Below the pieces are notes generated by a model. The model saw only the letters and a program-made list of their open reading frames with translations, was not told where the DNA came from and made no database searches. The position numbers and the translations under genes were made by a program. Shown here piece by piece: positions 1 through 9,127 of a stretch of 33,936 bases of DNA (its first letter is position 1; every line of letters begins with the position of its first letter). This DNA is from CAZMMV01 sp964567475 (lineage in GTDB: Bacteria > Bacillota > Clostridia > Tissierellales > Tissierellaceae): assembly GCA_964567475.1 (NCBI GenBank), contig CAZMMV010000012.1:1-33936 (forward strand), written 5' to 3'.

Positions 1-6
1 CTTTTT

Positions 7-50
7 AAAGGACTTTAGATTAAATAAAATCGTCTAAGGTCTTTTTCTTT
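7..50 (+). terminator. Rho-independent terminator of an upstream gene
   Basis: A 13-bp stem (positions 7-19 with 33-45, two G-U wobbles) closes a 13-nt loop and runs into a T-rich tract. It most likely ends a transcript that enters from outside the window, and it isolates the rhomboid gene. Confidence 0.6.
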
Positions 51-60
51 GTAAAACAGC

Positions 61-89
61 TGATTTTATTTTAATATATTAGATATAAT
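61..89 (+). promoter_or_regulatory. Possible sigma-A promoter for the rhomboid/pyrophosphatase pair
   Basis: A perfect TATAAT (84-89) lies 17 bp downstream of a poor -35 hexamer, TGATTT (61-66). It sits between the upstream terminator and the rhomboid start, which is where a promoter is expected. The weak -35 in such AT-rich DNA keeps confidence low. Confidence 0.3.
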
Positions 90-140
90 AGTATTACTTG
101 TCAAAGGTATATCAAAGAAATTTATTTAGGATGTGAAAAA

Positions 141-722
141 ATGAAAAGAAAAGATTTAATAGAAAATTACAAGAAAACTCCAGTTACCTTTACATTTCTT
201 ATAATAATAATTGTGTATTTTATAATTATGGCTTTAAATGGAGGAACTACAAATGGTCAAAACTTAATCAAATTTGGTGCTTTATTTCCACCATTTGTTT
301 TAGCTTTTAAGGAGTATTATAGATTTGTAACATCTATTTTTATTCACATAGGAATAATGCACTTATTTTTTAATAGTTATGCTTTATACATATTTGGAAC
401 ACAAATAGAACGAGTAATGGGTCATGTAAGATATCTAATGTTTTTCTTACTTACAGGAATAGGTGGAAATATAGTTACTTATTTTTTTAATTTTGATACT
501 ATTTCAGCAGGTGCATCTGGTAGTTTATTTGGTATACTTGGAGCATTTGTTTATTTAATTCAACATCATAAAGACATAATTAGTAGTCAGGGAAGGAAAA
601 GTATATTTAAGCTTATTGGGATAAACTTAGTAATTACAGTACTAAGTCCAAGTATAAGTATTACGGCCCATTTTGGAGGTCTTATTATAGGATATTTATT
701 ATCTTATATATTTATAAAATAG
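141..722 (+). CDS. Rhomboid family intramembrane serine protease
   Basis: A 193-aa integral membrane protein of the rhomboid family, which cuts transmembrane substrates within the bilayer using a Ser-His dyad. The hallmarks are present: H74 and N78 of the HxxxN motif in the second membrane segment, the GASG motif with nucleophile Ser126, and the partner His177 followed by GG in the last segments. A hydrophobic segment at residues 17-31 is the first of about six. The ATG follows a weak AGGATG ribosome-binding site. Its stop codon overlaps the ribosome-binding site of the next gene, so the two are probably co-transcribed. Catalytic residues are intact, so activity is likely; the substrate is unknown. 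Confidence 0.9.
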   Translation: MKRKDLIENYKKTPVTFTFLIIIIVYFIIMALNGGTTNGQNLIKFGALFPPFVLAFKEYYRFVTSIFIHIGIMHLFFNSYALYIFGTQIERVMGHVRYLMFFLLTGIGGNIVTYFFNFDTISAGASGSLFGILGAFVYLIQHHKDIISSQGRKSIFKLIGINLVITVLSPSISITAHFGGLIIGYLLSYIFIK

Positions 723-732
723 GAGTGATTAA

Positions 733-2382
733 GTGATTGAAAAAGTATATATAACGGGTCATAAAAATCCAGATTCAGATTCGATTTGTTCAGCTCTTGC
801 TTATGCAGAGTATAAAAATGCCAGTGGGAATATGAAAGCTATTCCTGTAAGACTAGGTAATATAAATAGAGAAACTAAATTTATATTAGATTATTTTCAA
901 GTAGAGTTACCTACTCTTTTAGAAACAGTTAGGTTAAGTGTAGAGGATTTAGATTTTGATAAGATAGCTCCTATTACTAGGGATATTTCTTTACGTATGG
1001 CCCTAGAATTAATGAAAAGTAATAATTTAAACAGTATTCCTGTAATAGACGATAATAAACAATTATTAGGAATTATAACAATATCAGATATAATTCAATC
1101 TTATATAGATGTATGGGACAATATGATATTAGGAAAATCACAAACATCAATAGATAATATTATAGATACACTTTCAGCTAGTCCAATATATATACCAAAA
1201 AAAATAAAAAGTTTCAAAGGAAAGCTTTTAGTTTTGGCCATGAAAGCAGATAGCATAGGAGAATTTATAGAGGAAGATGATATAGTAATATGTGGAAATA
1301 GAAAAGAGTTACAAGAGATTGCTATTGATAAAAATATTTCTTTGATGATTGTAACTGGAGATGCTGAAGTAGACGAAGAAATTTTGAAAAAAGCAAGAGA
1401 AAAAAATGTATCAGTTATATCAACACCACAGGATACTTTTACAACATCTAGATTGATAACTCAATCTATTCCTATTGATTACGTGTTTACAAGAGAAGGT
1501 GTAGTAACTGTTAAAGTAGATGATTTAGTTGATGATGTAAAGGTTAAAATGGCCCAGACTAGATATAGGTCTTATCCTGTAATAGATCATAATAACAAAG
1601 TAGTAGGATTGATATCTAGATATCATCTAATATCTAGCATGAAGAAAAAAATAATATTAGTAGATCATAATGAAAGAAGTCAGTCTATAGATGGTGTAGA
1701 GGAATCAGAAATATTAGAGATAATAGATCATCATAGAGTTGCAGATGTATTTACTGGAACACCAATTTATTTTAGAAATGAGCCTGTAGGAAGTACAGCT
1801 ACTATAATAGCATCAATATTTTTTGAAAATGGAAGAAGGCCTTCCAAAAAAATAGCAGGAATATTAGCAGCGGCTATTATATCTGATACATTATTGTTTA
1901 AATCACCTACAACTACAAATACAGATAAAATAATGTTGAAGAGATTAGAGAAGATAGCAAATCTAGATGTAGAAGAATTTGCTATGGAAATGTTTAAAGC
2001 AGGGACTTCTTTAACTGGAAAAACTCCTAAGGAATTATTAAATGAAGATTTTAAAGTATTTACTATAGATAAAGATAAAGTAGGTATAGCTCAAGTATAT
2101 ACAATGGATCCAGGAAGCTTAAAAGATATGAAGTCTGATCTTTTAGATTTGATGGAAGAAAGAAGAAAAAGTGAAGGATATGCAACATTTATTCTTATGT
2201 TAACAGACATATTTAATGAATCATCAGAAATAATATTAGTAGGAGAAAACAAAGAAGAAATAGGAAAGGCTTTTGGTAAAACTATTGAGAAAAACTCATT
2301 CTATGCACCAGGAATATTATCAAGAAAGAAACAAATAGTACCACCAATTACAACTTATATAACAAATATAAAAGAAATGTAG
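733..2382 (+). CDS. ppaC: CBS/DRTGG-domain family II (Mn-dependent) inorganic pyrophosphatase
   Basis: A 549-aa DHH-superfamily enzyme that hydrolyses pyrophosphate to phosphate, pulling biosynthetic reactions forward. The N-terminal metal motif contains H10, D14 and D16. It is followed by a first CBS domain (about 75-125), a DRTGG-like domain (about 130-240) and a second CBS domain (about 248-305). The catalytic fold then resumes with VDHNE, the DHH motif near residue 331 and SDTLLFKSP. A DHHA2 domain ends with SRKKQ, which in this family binds substrate. CBS-PPases of this architecture are known to be controlled by adenine nucleotides through the CBS pair. The start is GTG, seven bases after AGGAG. 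Translation is probably coupled to the rhomboid gene 10 bp upstream. Confidence 0.93.
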   Translation: MIEKVYITGHKNPDSDSICSALAYAEYKNASGNMKAIPVRLGNINRETKFILDYFQVELPTLLETVRLSVEDLDFDKIAPITRDISLRMALELMKSNNLNSIPVIDDNKQLLGIITISDIIQSYIDVWDNMILGKSQTSIDNIIDTLSASPIYIPKKIKSFKGKLLVLAMKADSIGEFIEEDDIVICGNRKELQEIAIDKNISLMIVTGDAEVDEEILKKAREKNVSVISTPQDTFTTSRLITQSIPIDYVFTREGVVTVKVDDLVDDVKVKMAQTRYRSYPVIDHNNKVVGLISRYHLISSMKKKIILVDHNERSQSIDGVEESEILEIIDHHRVADVFTGTPIYFRNEPVGSTATIIASIFFENGRRPSKKIAGILAAAIISDTLLFKSPTTTNTDKIMLKRLEKIANLDVEEFAMEMFKAGTSLTGKTPKELLNEDFKVFTIDKDKVGIAQVYTMDPGSLKDMKSDLLDLMEERRKSEGYATFILMLTDIFNESSEIILVGENKEEIGKAFGKTIEKNSFYAPGILSRKKQIVPPITTYITNIKEM

Positions 2383-2392
2383 CTTAAAGGAT

Positions 2393-2438
2393 AAAACTGC
2401 AAGAAAACATACAATGTTTTTCTGCTGTTTTATTTTTT
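2393..2438. terminator. Bidirectional terminator between convergent genes
   Basis: A 17-bp stem with two mismatch positions (2393-2409 with 2415-2431) has a 5-nt loop, a T tract to the right and an A-rich flank to the left. It lies between the stops of the pyrophosphatase and DUF421 genes and overlaps the DUF421 stop codon. Confidence 0.7.
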
Positions 2439-3095
2439 GATGATATAAAGGGAAGCATCATCTTGAACTTCTGCATAAAAGATTTCATCTATATTATTTA
2501 TCTTTTGTCTCTTTATTTCAGTTTCAAGCCAATCTATACTTAATCCGAGTTCTTCTAGATTTTTGTAAACTATATAAGAATCTATAATTACACTAGTGGG
2601 AAGATGCTTAGGAGAATAAGTTGGGATTTTCATATCTGCCTTTGTTGGATTTAAATAATCTTGTTTTTTTAAAATACTTAGATTTCCATTAGCTTCTAAA
2701 ATAGCATAATCTACTTCTAAGATAGAAAAAACACTTTGTTCTCTAAGCATCATCAATATATCATCTATACTCATTTTAGTTCTTTTCATAGATTTTATTT
2801 GAAAATGGCCATTTTTAATTAATATAACTGGTTGACCCTCAACTAATAGTCTTGCTTTAGATGACTTTAAGGCAATATAGGATATAGAAATAGTGAGTAG
2901 ACACCACCAAATCAAACCTATTATTTCTTCGAAAACAGAATTATCGCCATTTGATATTATATTAGCAGCTAGTGAACCTAGTGTTATACCTGTAACATAA
3001 TTAAAAAATGTCATTTGACTCATTTGTTTTTTTCCAAGAAGTCTTGTTAAAATTAGTAATATAAGAAAAGATAAAGTTGTTTTTAAAATTATCAT
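2430..3095 (-). CDS. DUF421 (YetF/YcaP-like) membrane protein
   Basis: A protein of about 221 aa with two or three N-terminal membrane segments and a soluble C-terminal half. It matches the DUF421 family through the LTRLLGKKQMSQMTFFNYV segment after the first helix and the later VEGQPVILIKNG region. The family's function is poorly defined; in Bacillus relatives (YetF, YrbG) it has been linked to the spore or cell envelope. The reading frame stays open upstream to 3176, but I chose the ATG at 3095-3093. It is preceded at five bases by GGAGG (3105-3101), and it gives the usual family length and a normal membrane start. It is monocistronic and convergent with the pyrophosphatase gene. Confidence 0.8.
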   Translation of the reverse strand: MIILKTTLSFLILLILTRLLGKKQMSQMTFFNYVTGITLGSLAANIISNGDNSVFEEIIGLIWWCLLTISISYIALKSSKARLLVEGQPVILIKNGHFQIKSMKRTKMSIDDILMMLREQSVFSILEVDYAILEANGNLSILKKQDYLNPTKADMKIPTYSPKHLPTSVIIDSYIVYKNLEELGLSIDWLETEIKRQKINNIDEIFYAEVQDDASLYIIKK

Positions 3096-3190
3096 AAGTA
3101 CCTCCATGGAAATATTATGTGGATAATTTAAATATTTATTACAAATGGGAAGAGTAGAGAAATAATATATATTCAAAAATGGAAATAATA

Positions 3191-3226
3191 ATTAACATTA
3201 AGTTAATACTATAATTGTAATATAAT
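3191..3226 (+). promoter_or_regulatory. Promoter of the M16 peptidase gene with an overlapping inverted repeat
   Basis: A TATAAT (3221-3226) lies 17 bp after a weak -35 hexamer, TTAAGT (3198-3203). The -35 lies inside an inverted repeat, ATTAAC-N5-GTTAAT (3191-3207), which could be an operator. In such AT-rich DNA this could also arise by chance. Confidence 0.4.
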
Positions 3227-3263
3227 GACTATGATTATATAATTAACTAAAGGAGGCAAAAAA

Positions 3264-6182
3264 ATGTTTGAAATTAATAAAGTGTATCATGGATTTAAAT
3301 TATTAGAAGAAAGCAAAGTAGATGAATTACAATCAGTTGCAAGGGTTTTTCAACATGAAAAATCTGGTGCTAGACTGATGCAAATAGAGAATGATGACGA
3401 TAATAAGGTGTTTTCCATAGCTTTTAGGACTCCACCAACAGATAGCACTGGAGTACCTCATATATTAGAGCACTGCGTATTATCTGGATCAAGGAAGTAT
3501 ACTACTAAGGAACCTTTTATGGATATGTTAAAAGGTTCGCTGCAGACTTTTATCAATGCTATGACATTTAGTGATAAAACTCTTTATCCAGTGGCTAGTA
3601 GAAATGAAAAAGATTTCTTTAATCTAATGGATGTTTACTTGGACTCAGTCCTATATCCAAAGATTTATGAAATACCTGATATATTTATGCAAGAAGGTTG
3701 GCATCATGAAATATTTAATAAAGAAGATAATATAAAATATAAGGGTATTGTTTATAATGAAATGAAGGGTGCATATTCATCACCTGAAAGTATTCTTCAG
3801 GAAAAAATAAGTGAGTCTCTGTATCCTGATACTCCCTACAAATATTCTTCAGGAGGTAATCCAGATGTAATTCCTGAGCTTAGTTATGAGGATTTTTTAG
3901 ATTTTCATAAATCTCTTTATCATCCATCTAATAGCTATATTTATCTTTATGGAAATGGAGATATAGATAAACAACTTTCTCATATAGATGAAAACTATCT
4001 AACAAATTTTAATAGAATGGAAGTTGATTCTCATATTGAAAAGCAAAAACCTTTTAAGTCTACAAAGGAATTAAAAGACTTTTATTCAATTTCAATGGAT
4101 GATAATGACAAGGATAAGAGTTATTTAAGTCTTAATTTTGTACTGGGAGACAATTCAAACTTAGAAAACTTTTTAATGACGAATATAATTACTCAAATAT
4201 TGATAGAATCAGAGGCTGCACCTCTTAAAAAGGCATTAGTTGATGCAGAAATAGGAGAAGATATATTTTCAGCTAATGTAGGTGGTTTGCAATCTAGTTT
4301 TGGAGTTGTGGCAAAAAATACTTCAATAGATAAGAAAGAATTATTTAAAGAAACTATATTTAAGACCTTAAATGAAATAGTAAAAGAAGGTTTAGATAAA
4401 AATTTAATAGAAGCGTCTATTAATATTGTAGAATATGATTTAAGAGAAGCTTCTAAGTTTCCTACTAAAGGAATTATTTATAATATCCTAGCACTAAATA
4501 GCTGGCTATACGATGGTAATCCAATAAGTCATCTTAAATATGGGGAAACTATAGAAAAATTAAGAAAAAATATTAATAGTGATTATTTTGAAGAGTTCAT
4601 TAAGAAAAATATTATTAATAATCCTCATAGTTCCCTTGTTATTATAGAACCGAAAAAGGGTTTAGCTGACAACAAAGATAAGGCAGTTGAAAGAAGGCTA
4701 GAGGAATATAAGAAATCTCTTACTGAAGAAGAATTAGAAACTTTAATTTTAGAAAACAATAAATTAAAAGATATGCAGTTATCTGATGATACTGAAGAAG
4801 CAAAAGCTACTATACCTAAATTATCAGTGTCAGATGTTGATCCTAAAGCAGAAGTAATAGATCAAGAGATAATAAAAGAAAAGGATAATACTATACTTTT
4901 TCATGATATATTTACTAGTAATATAGCTTATTTAGATTTATATTTTGATACATCTATGGTTGAAGAAAAAGACATTCCATATATAAATTTATTAGCTACA
5001 TTACTTGGAAGACTAGATACAAAAACAAAATCCTATGGACAGTTGTCAAATGATATTTATGTAAATACTGGAGGAATTGATTTTCAAACTGCTGCATTGA
5101 AAGATGGTAGAAACAGTGAAAGATTTAGCCCTAAAATTCTTGTTAAGGGAAAAGCTATTGGAGATGATGTTACTAAACTAATGAAGTTAATTTCAGAATT
5201 AATAGTGGATACAAAACTAGAAGATAGTGCTAGAATAAAAGAATTATTATTGCAAATGAAATCTAGAATGGAAATGAATATTATTAACAGTGGAAATGCA
5301 GTAGTTGCTGGAAGAGTTAGTTCTTATTTCTCAGCCCATGGAAAATATATGGAGAGATTAAATGGATTAGATTTCTATTGGTTTATATCTGATATAATAG
5401 AAAACTTTGATAGTAAAAGAGATAATATAATAGTTAGTCTTAAAAAGGTATATAACACTATATTTAATAAGAATAATTTAATTATTAGTTTTACTGGTGA
5501 TAAAAATGATTTTTCTACTGTAAGGGATAATTTAGAAATCATAACAAGATCACTTAATAAAGAAGAAATTATAGCTAAAGAATATAATTTTAAAGAAGAA
5601 AAATTAAATGAAGGAATTCTTTCTTCTGCAAATGTTCAATATGTATCTAAGGGAGCTAATTTCAAGAAACTTGGTTATGATTACAATGGTAGTATGAGAG
5701 TACTTGGAACTATATTAAATGGAGATTATTTGCATAATAGAATAAGAGCCCAAGGAGGAGCCTATGGAGCAGGTATTTCATTTGATAGATCAGGACAGTT
5801 AACTACTTTCTCTTATCGTGATCCTAATCTTTCAGAAACTATAGATGTATATAATAATATGTCGGATTATGTTGAAAAATTAAGTTTATCACAATCTGAG
5901 CTTACTCAATTTATTATAGGAACTATAGCTAGATTAGAACCAGCTATGACTCCTCACATGAAAGGTCAAATAGCAGCTAGTAGATATATATCTAATATTG
6001 ATCAAGAAGATGTGCAGAAAACTAGAAATCAAGTTTTATCAACAAAGCTTGAAGACATTAAATCTTTTGCACCATTACTTGCTGATACAATGAAAGAAGA
6101 TTATATTTGTGTATTAGGTAATGAATTAAAGATAAAAGATAACAAAGAATTATTTAAAAATCTAATAAAATTAATTAAATAA
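3264..6182 (+). CDS. M16C family zinc metallopeptidase (presequence-protease/PreP-like)
   Basis: A 972-aa protein of the insulinase/PreP family, which forms a closed chamber and degrades peptides that fit inside. The inverted zinc-binding motif HILEH is at H66-E69-H70, with the third ligand expected to be E166 in YNEMKGA. The full four-domain length is present, including a C-terminal half with the RAQGGAYGAG motif used for substrate binding. There is no signal peptide, so the enzyme is probably cytoplasmic. The ATG follows an excellent AAAGGAGG site. It stands alone between its own promoter and a strong terminator. A role in peptide turnover follows from the family; no specific substrate can be read from the sequence. 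Confidence 0.92.
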   Translation: MFEINKVYHGFKLLEESKVDELQSVARVFQHEKSGARLMQIENDDDNKVFSIAFRTPPTDSTGVPHILEHCVLSGSRKYTTKEPFMDMLKGSLQTFINAMTFSDKTLYPVASRNEKDFFNLMDVYLDSVLYPKIYEIPDIFMQEGWHHEIFNKEDNIKYKGIVYNEMKGAYSSPESILQEKISESLYPDTPYKYSSGGNPDVIPELSYEDFLDFHKSLYHPSNSYIYLYGNGDIDKQLSHIDENYLTNFNRMEVDSHIEKQKPFKSTKELKDFYSISMDDNDKDKSYLSLNFVLGDNSNLENFLMTNIITQILIESEAAPLKKALVDAEIGEDIFSANVGGLQSSFGVVAKNTSIDKKELFKETIFKTLNEIVKEGLDKNLIEASINIVEYDLREASKFPTKGIIYNILALNSWLYDGNPISHLKYGETIEKLRKNINSDYFEEFIKKNIINNPHSSLVIIEPKKGLADNKDKAVERRLEEYKKSLTEEELETLILENNKLKDMQLSDDTEEAKATIPKLSVSDVDPKAEVIDQEIIKEKDNTILFHDIFTSNIAYLDLYFDTSMVEEKDIPYINLLATLLGRLDTKTKSYGQLSNDIYVNTGGIDFQTAALKDGRNSERFSPKILVKGKAIGDDVTKLMKLISELIVDTKLEDSARIKELLLQMKSRMEMNIINSGNAVVAGRVSSYFSAHGKYMERLNGLDFYWFISDIIENFDSKRDNIIVSLKKVYNTIFNKNNLIISFTGDKNDFSTVRDNLEIITRSLNKEEIIAKEYNFKEEKLNEGILSSANVQYVSKGANFKKLGYDYNGSMRVLGTILNGDYLHNRIRAQGGAYGAGISFDRSGQLTTFSYRDPNLSETIDVYNNMSDYVEKLSLSQSELTQFIIGTIARLEPAMTPHMKGQIAASRYISNIDQEDVQKTRNQVLSTKLEDIKSFAPLLADTMKEDYICVLGNELKIKDNKELFKNLIKLIK

Positions 6183-6183
6183 A

Positions 6184-6220
6184 AAATAAATGGACAGCTA
6201 ATGCTGTCCATTTATTTTAC
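6184..6220. terminator. Bidirectional terminator between M16 peptidase and metQ
   Basis: A perfect 15-bp stem (6184-6198 with 6203-6217) with a TAAT loop has A/T-rich arms, so it can act in both directions. It fills the short gap between the convergent stop codons at 6182 and 6221. Confidence 0.88.
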
Positions 6221-7021
6221 TTAGAATGCTGGAGCTACTCCACCATCATAAGTTTCCTCTATATATTTTTTTACTTTATCTGATTGTAAAGCTTTTAATA
6301 ACTTAACAAATTTATCTTCATTTTCTTCTCCTTTTCTTACGGCTATTAAATTAGCATAAGGAGAATTTCCATCTTCTATGATTAAGCCATCTTTTAAAGG
6401 ATTAAGATCTGCATCTAAAGCATAGTTACCATTGATAACTGCAGCATCGACATCTTGTAATGTAGTAGGAAGAGCAGCTGCTTCAAGGGCAGTTATTTTA
6501 AAATTATGTGGATTTTCTACAATATCATTTTCTGTAGCTTCAAGTCCTGCACCTTTTTTTAGTTTAAGTAATCCATTGTTTTCAAGTAGAATTAAGGCTC
6601 TACCACCATTTACTGTATCGTTAGGGATTGCTATTTTTGCTCCATCTTTTAAGTCGTCTACAGACGTAAAATCATTTGAATATAATGCCATTGGTTCTAT
6701 GTGAACATTTCCTAAAGACACCAAATCTAAATCTTCTTTTTGGATAAATTTTTCAAAGTATGGACCATGTTGAAAGAAGTTAGCATCTAAATCTCCAGAA
6801 TCTAAAGCAAGATTTGGTTGTACATAATCTGTAAACTCAATAATTTTTACATCTATTCCCTGTTCTTTTAATTCATCCAATACAAGTGAAACTAATTGTT
6901 TATGTGGATTTGGTGATACTCCGATTTTTATTTCATTGTTTTCAGATGTCTTAGCAGAACATCCTGCCAGTAGCGATAATGATAATGTTAATATCAATAA
7001 TAAAGATAATATTTTTTTCAT
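6221..7021 (-). CDS. metQ: Methionine ABC transporter substrate-binding lipoprotein
   Basis: A 266-aa NlpA/MetQ-family lipoprotein that captures methionine outside the membrane and delivers it to MetNI. A lipoprotein signal peptide ends in the lipobox L18-A19-G20-C21, so Cys21 is the lipidated residue. Family features include GVSPNPHKQL near the new N terminus, DYVQPN, and the DANFFQHGPYF segment that lines the ligand pocket. The ATG lies seven bases after GGAGG. It is the last gene of metN-metI-metQ, 24 bp after metI, and is closed by the shared terminator. The met T-box upstream of metN supports methionine as the ligand. Confidence 0.93.
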   Translation of the reverse strand: MKKILSLLLILTLSLSLLAGCSAKTSENNEIKIGVSPNPHKQLVSLVLDELKEQGIDVKIIEFTDYVQPNLALDSGDLDANFFQHGPYFEKFIQKEDLDLVSLGNVHIEPMALYSNDFTSVDDLKDGAKIAIPNDTVNGGRALILLENNGLLKLKKGAGLEATENDIVENPHNFKITALEAAALPTTLQDVDAAVINGNYALDADLNPLKDGLIIEDGNSPYANLIAVRKGEENEDKFVKLLKALQSDKVKKYIEETYDGGVAPAF

Positions 7022-7045
7022 TTTAATTCCTCCAATTTTTATTTT

Positions 7046-7687
7046 TTATTTTTTATTTAATTTTAAAGACAAATGATTGCCTAAAAATTGAACACCTTGG
7101 ACTAATATTGTTATTACTAAAACAGCTACATACATAATTTCTTTGTTCCTTCCATAATATCCATGTCGGATAGCTAAATCTCCTAAGCCACCACCACCAA
7201 TGGCACCTGCCATTGCTGAATAACCTATTAAATTAATTATAGTTAAAGTTACTCCAAGTATAATAGAAGGTAATGCTTCTGGGATAAGAACCTTAGTGAT
7301 AATTTCTGGAACAGTTGCTCCCATAGAAAGACTGAGTTCAATAACGCCTCTATCTACTTCTTTAAGATTACCTTCTATAACCCTTGCTACAAAAGGAGCT
7401 GCAGCAATAGATAGTGGTACTATTACTGCAGTAGTTCCTACAGTAGTTCCTACTATTAGTCTGGCTAATGGAAAGACTATGACCATTAATATTATAAAGG
7501 GTAAAGATCTTAAGACATTTATGATGCTTCCTATAATTTTATTAAATAGAGCTTTTTCCCAAATATTATCTTTTTCTGTAATTACTAATAAAACACCTAA
7601 TGGAAATCCTATTAGTAAAGAAAATATCGTAGAGACAATTACCATATAAAGAGTTTCGATTAAGGAGGGCATTACTAATTCAAACAT
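7046..7687 (-). CDS. metI: Methionine ABC transporter permease
   Basis: A 213-aa MetI-family permease with about five transmembrane helices. The EAA loop that contacts the ATPase is visible as ELSLSMGATVPEIITKVLIPEALPS, shortened here to its ends ELSLSMGA and LIPEALPS, followed by YSAMAGAIGGGGLGDLA, typical of this family. The ATG starts two bases after the metN stop codon region, and its ribosome-binding site (GGAGGTGAT) lies inside the end of metN, so translation is coupled. Function follows from the operon and the T-box. Confidence 0.93.
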   Translation of the reverse strand: MFELVMPSLIETLYMVIVSTIFSLLIGFPLGVLLVITEKDNIWEKALFNKIIGSIINVLRSLPFIILMVIVFPLARLIVGTTVGTTAVIVPLSIAAAPFVARVIEGNLKEVDRGVIELSLSMGATVPEIITKVLIPEALPSIILGVTLTIINLIGYSAMAGAIGGGGLGDLAIRHGYYGRNKEIMYVAVLVITILVQGVQFLGNHLSLKLNKK

Positions 7688-8692
7688 TTATATCACCTCC
7701 ACATGGACATTTTCACGGTTTAAAAATGAAATGGCCTTATTTATTTCTGCATCTTCGCCTATTAACTCTAGGATTAGATGCCCTACATTGGATAATTGAA
7801 GTTTGTTAATATTACCTGATAATATATTTATATCAATGTTAAAATCTTTTATTGCTTTAGAAACTATTGGCTGTTTAGCACTATCTCCTAAGAAGCTTAG
7901 TCTTATAATTGTTCCTTTAAAGTCTTTAGGATTAATTATATCTTCCTGTATATTACCTTGTAAAGAATCTATAAAATTTCGAGCAATCTTTGTCTTAGGA
8001 TATTTAAATACGTTTTCCACTGTATTTTCTTCTATGACTTCTCCGTTTTCCATAATAGCTACTTTATCACATATATCTTTTACAACTTCCATTTGATGGG
8101 TAATCATTACTATGGTAATACCAAATTCATCTCTGATTTTTTTAAGTAAGTTTAGTATAGATTTTGTTGTCTGAGGATCAAGTGCAGATGTTCCTTCATC
8201 ACTAAGAAGTATTTTAGGGTTGTTAGCTAGTGATCTAGCTATGGCTACTCTTTGCTTTTGTCCACCGCTTAATTGACTTGGATAATTGTGCTTTTTATCC
8301 TCTAATCCAACATAGCGTAAAAGTTCATTTACCTTGTCTTTTATTTCTTTTTTATCCTTTTTTTCAAGTTGTAGAGGAAATGCAATATTATCAAATACAG
8401 TTTTTTGAGACAAAAGATTAAAGTGTTGAAATATCATTCCAATGTTTTTTCGTTCTTTTCTTAAGTCATGCTTATTTAAACTTGTTAAATCTACTCCCTC
8501 GACTAAAATTTTCCCGGAATTAGGTTCTTCAAGTCTATTTAAACATCTTATTAATGTAGACTTTCCTGCTCCACTTAATCCAATTATTCCAAAGATTTCT
8601 CCTTTATTAATATTCAATGAAACATTATTAACTGCATTAATAGTTTTATGCCCATTATTAAATGATTTAGAAAGATTTATTATTTCTATCAA
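7688..8692 (-). CDS. metN: Methionine ABC transporter ATP-binding protein
   Basis: A 334-aa ATPase that powers methionine import. The Walker A motif GLSGAGKST is at residues 38-46, followed by the Q-loop MIFQHFNLL, the signature LSGGQKQR, the Walker B ILLSDEGTSALD and the H-loop ITHQM. A C-terminal NIL domain (about 255-334) binds methionine in this family and inhibits the pump when the cell is replete. I chose a TTG start at 8692-8690, eight bases after AGGAG. The in-frame GTG at 8701 would overlap that ribosome-binding site. First gene of the operon, directly downstream of the T-box leader. Confidence 0.93.
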   Translation of the reverse strand: MIEIINLSKSFNNGHKTINAVNNVSLNINKGEIFGIIGLSGAGKSTLIRCLNRLEEPNSGKILVEGVDLTSLNKHDLRKERKNIGMIFQHFNLLSQKTVFDNIAFPLQLEKKDKKEIKDKVNELLRYVGLEDKKHNYPSQLSGGQKQRVAIARSLANNPKILLSDEGTSALDPQTTKSILNLLKKIRDEFGITIVMITHQMEVVKDICDKVAIMENGEVIEENTVENVFKYPKTKIARNFIDSLQGNIQEDIINPKDFKGTIIRLSFLGDSAKQPIVSKAIKDFNIDINILSGNINKLQLSNVGHLILELIGEDAEINKAISFLNRENVHVEVI

Positions 8693-8718
8693 TATTATCA
8701 CTCCTATATAAATAAATT

Positions 8719-8764
8719 AAAAAAAGCTTTCACCACTTTGCTATATGCAAAGGGACGAAAGCTT
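8719..8764 (-). terminator. Intrinsic terminator of the met T-box
   Basis: An 18-bp stem (8764-8747 with 8741-8724, one mismatch and two G-U pairs) is followed by seven T residues on the minus strand. Its 5' arm overlaps the end of the T-box antiterminator sequence, as the switch requires. Confidence 0.9.
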
Positions 8765-9001
8765 CGTGTTACCACCCTAAATTTATACTTATTTCACAAT
8801 AAGTATCTTATCAAGTACGCAGAAATCATCTGTTATACTTTAGCATTATAACGTATGCATACGTGATTATCTAAAATATTTTTGATAATCAGACTCCAAG
8901 ACCATATTCAGCCTGCTATTCTTTAATTCCTCTCACCAAATGGAATTTCTCTGTAAAAGCTTTTACATGCTTACTCTTCTTTTCAAAGTCATTTTTAACT
9001 T
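8719..9001 (-). ncRNA. T-box leader responding to uncharged tRNA-Met
   Basis: Read on the minus strand, this leader has a T-box layout. A long stem I contains the AGAAGAGTAA region near its base and closes at GGAGTC (about 8896-8891). The specifier loop reads GAAU-AUG-G, with the AUG codon at 8905-8903, so it should pair with the CAU anticodon of tRNA-Met. Further stems follow. The conserved T-box element TTAGGGTGGTAACACG is at 8780-8765; its UGGU should pair with the ACCA end of uncharged tRNA. The intrinsic terminator is next. Uncharged tRNA-Met should favour the antiterminator and switch on metNIQ. The 5' and 3' ends are estimated from the promoter and terminator. The region fills the gap from metN to the next gene. 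Confidence 0.93.
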
Positions 9002-9008
9002 AGATATT

Positions 9009-9037
9009 ACTTTAATACAGTTAATCAATTTTGTCAA
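9009..9037 (-). promoter_or_regulatory. Sigma-A promoter of the met T-box/metNIQ operon
   Basis: On the minus strand a consensus -35 TTGACA (9037-9032) is followed after 17 bp by TAAAGT (9014-9009). This places transcription start near 9001, just before T-box stem I. Confidence 0.7.
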
Positions 9038-9127
9038 GGGAAAACTTTTAATGCTTTTATAGAATAAAATTTAAAATCTAGCAGATAATAAAAGAGAAGT
9101 AAAAAAACTTTGAGAGGAGAGTGTTTC

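Noticed and set aside
6432..6704. Plus-strand ORFs opposite metQ, metI and metN
   Set aside because: All lie antisense within the conserved metNIQ genes, without ribosome-binding sites.
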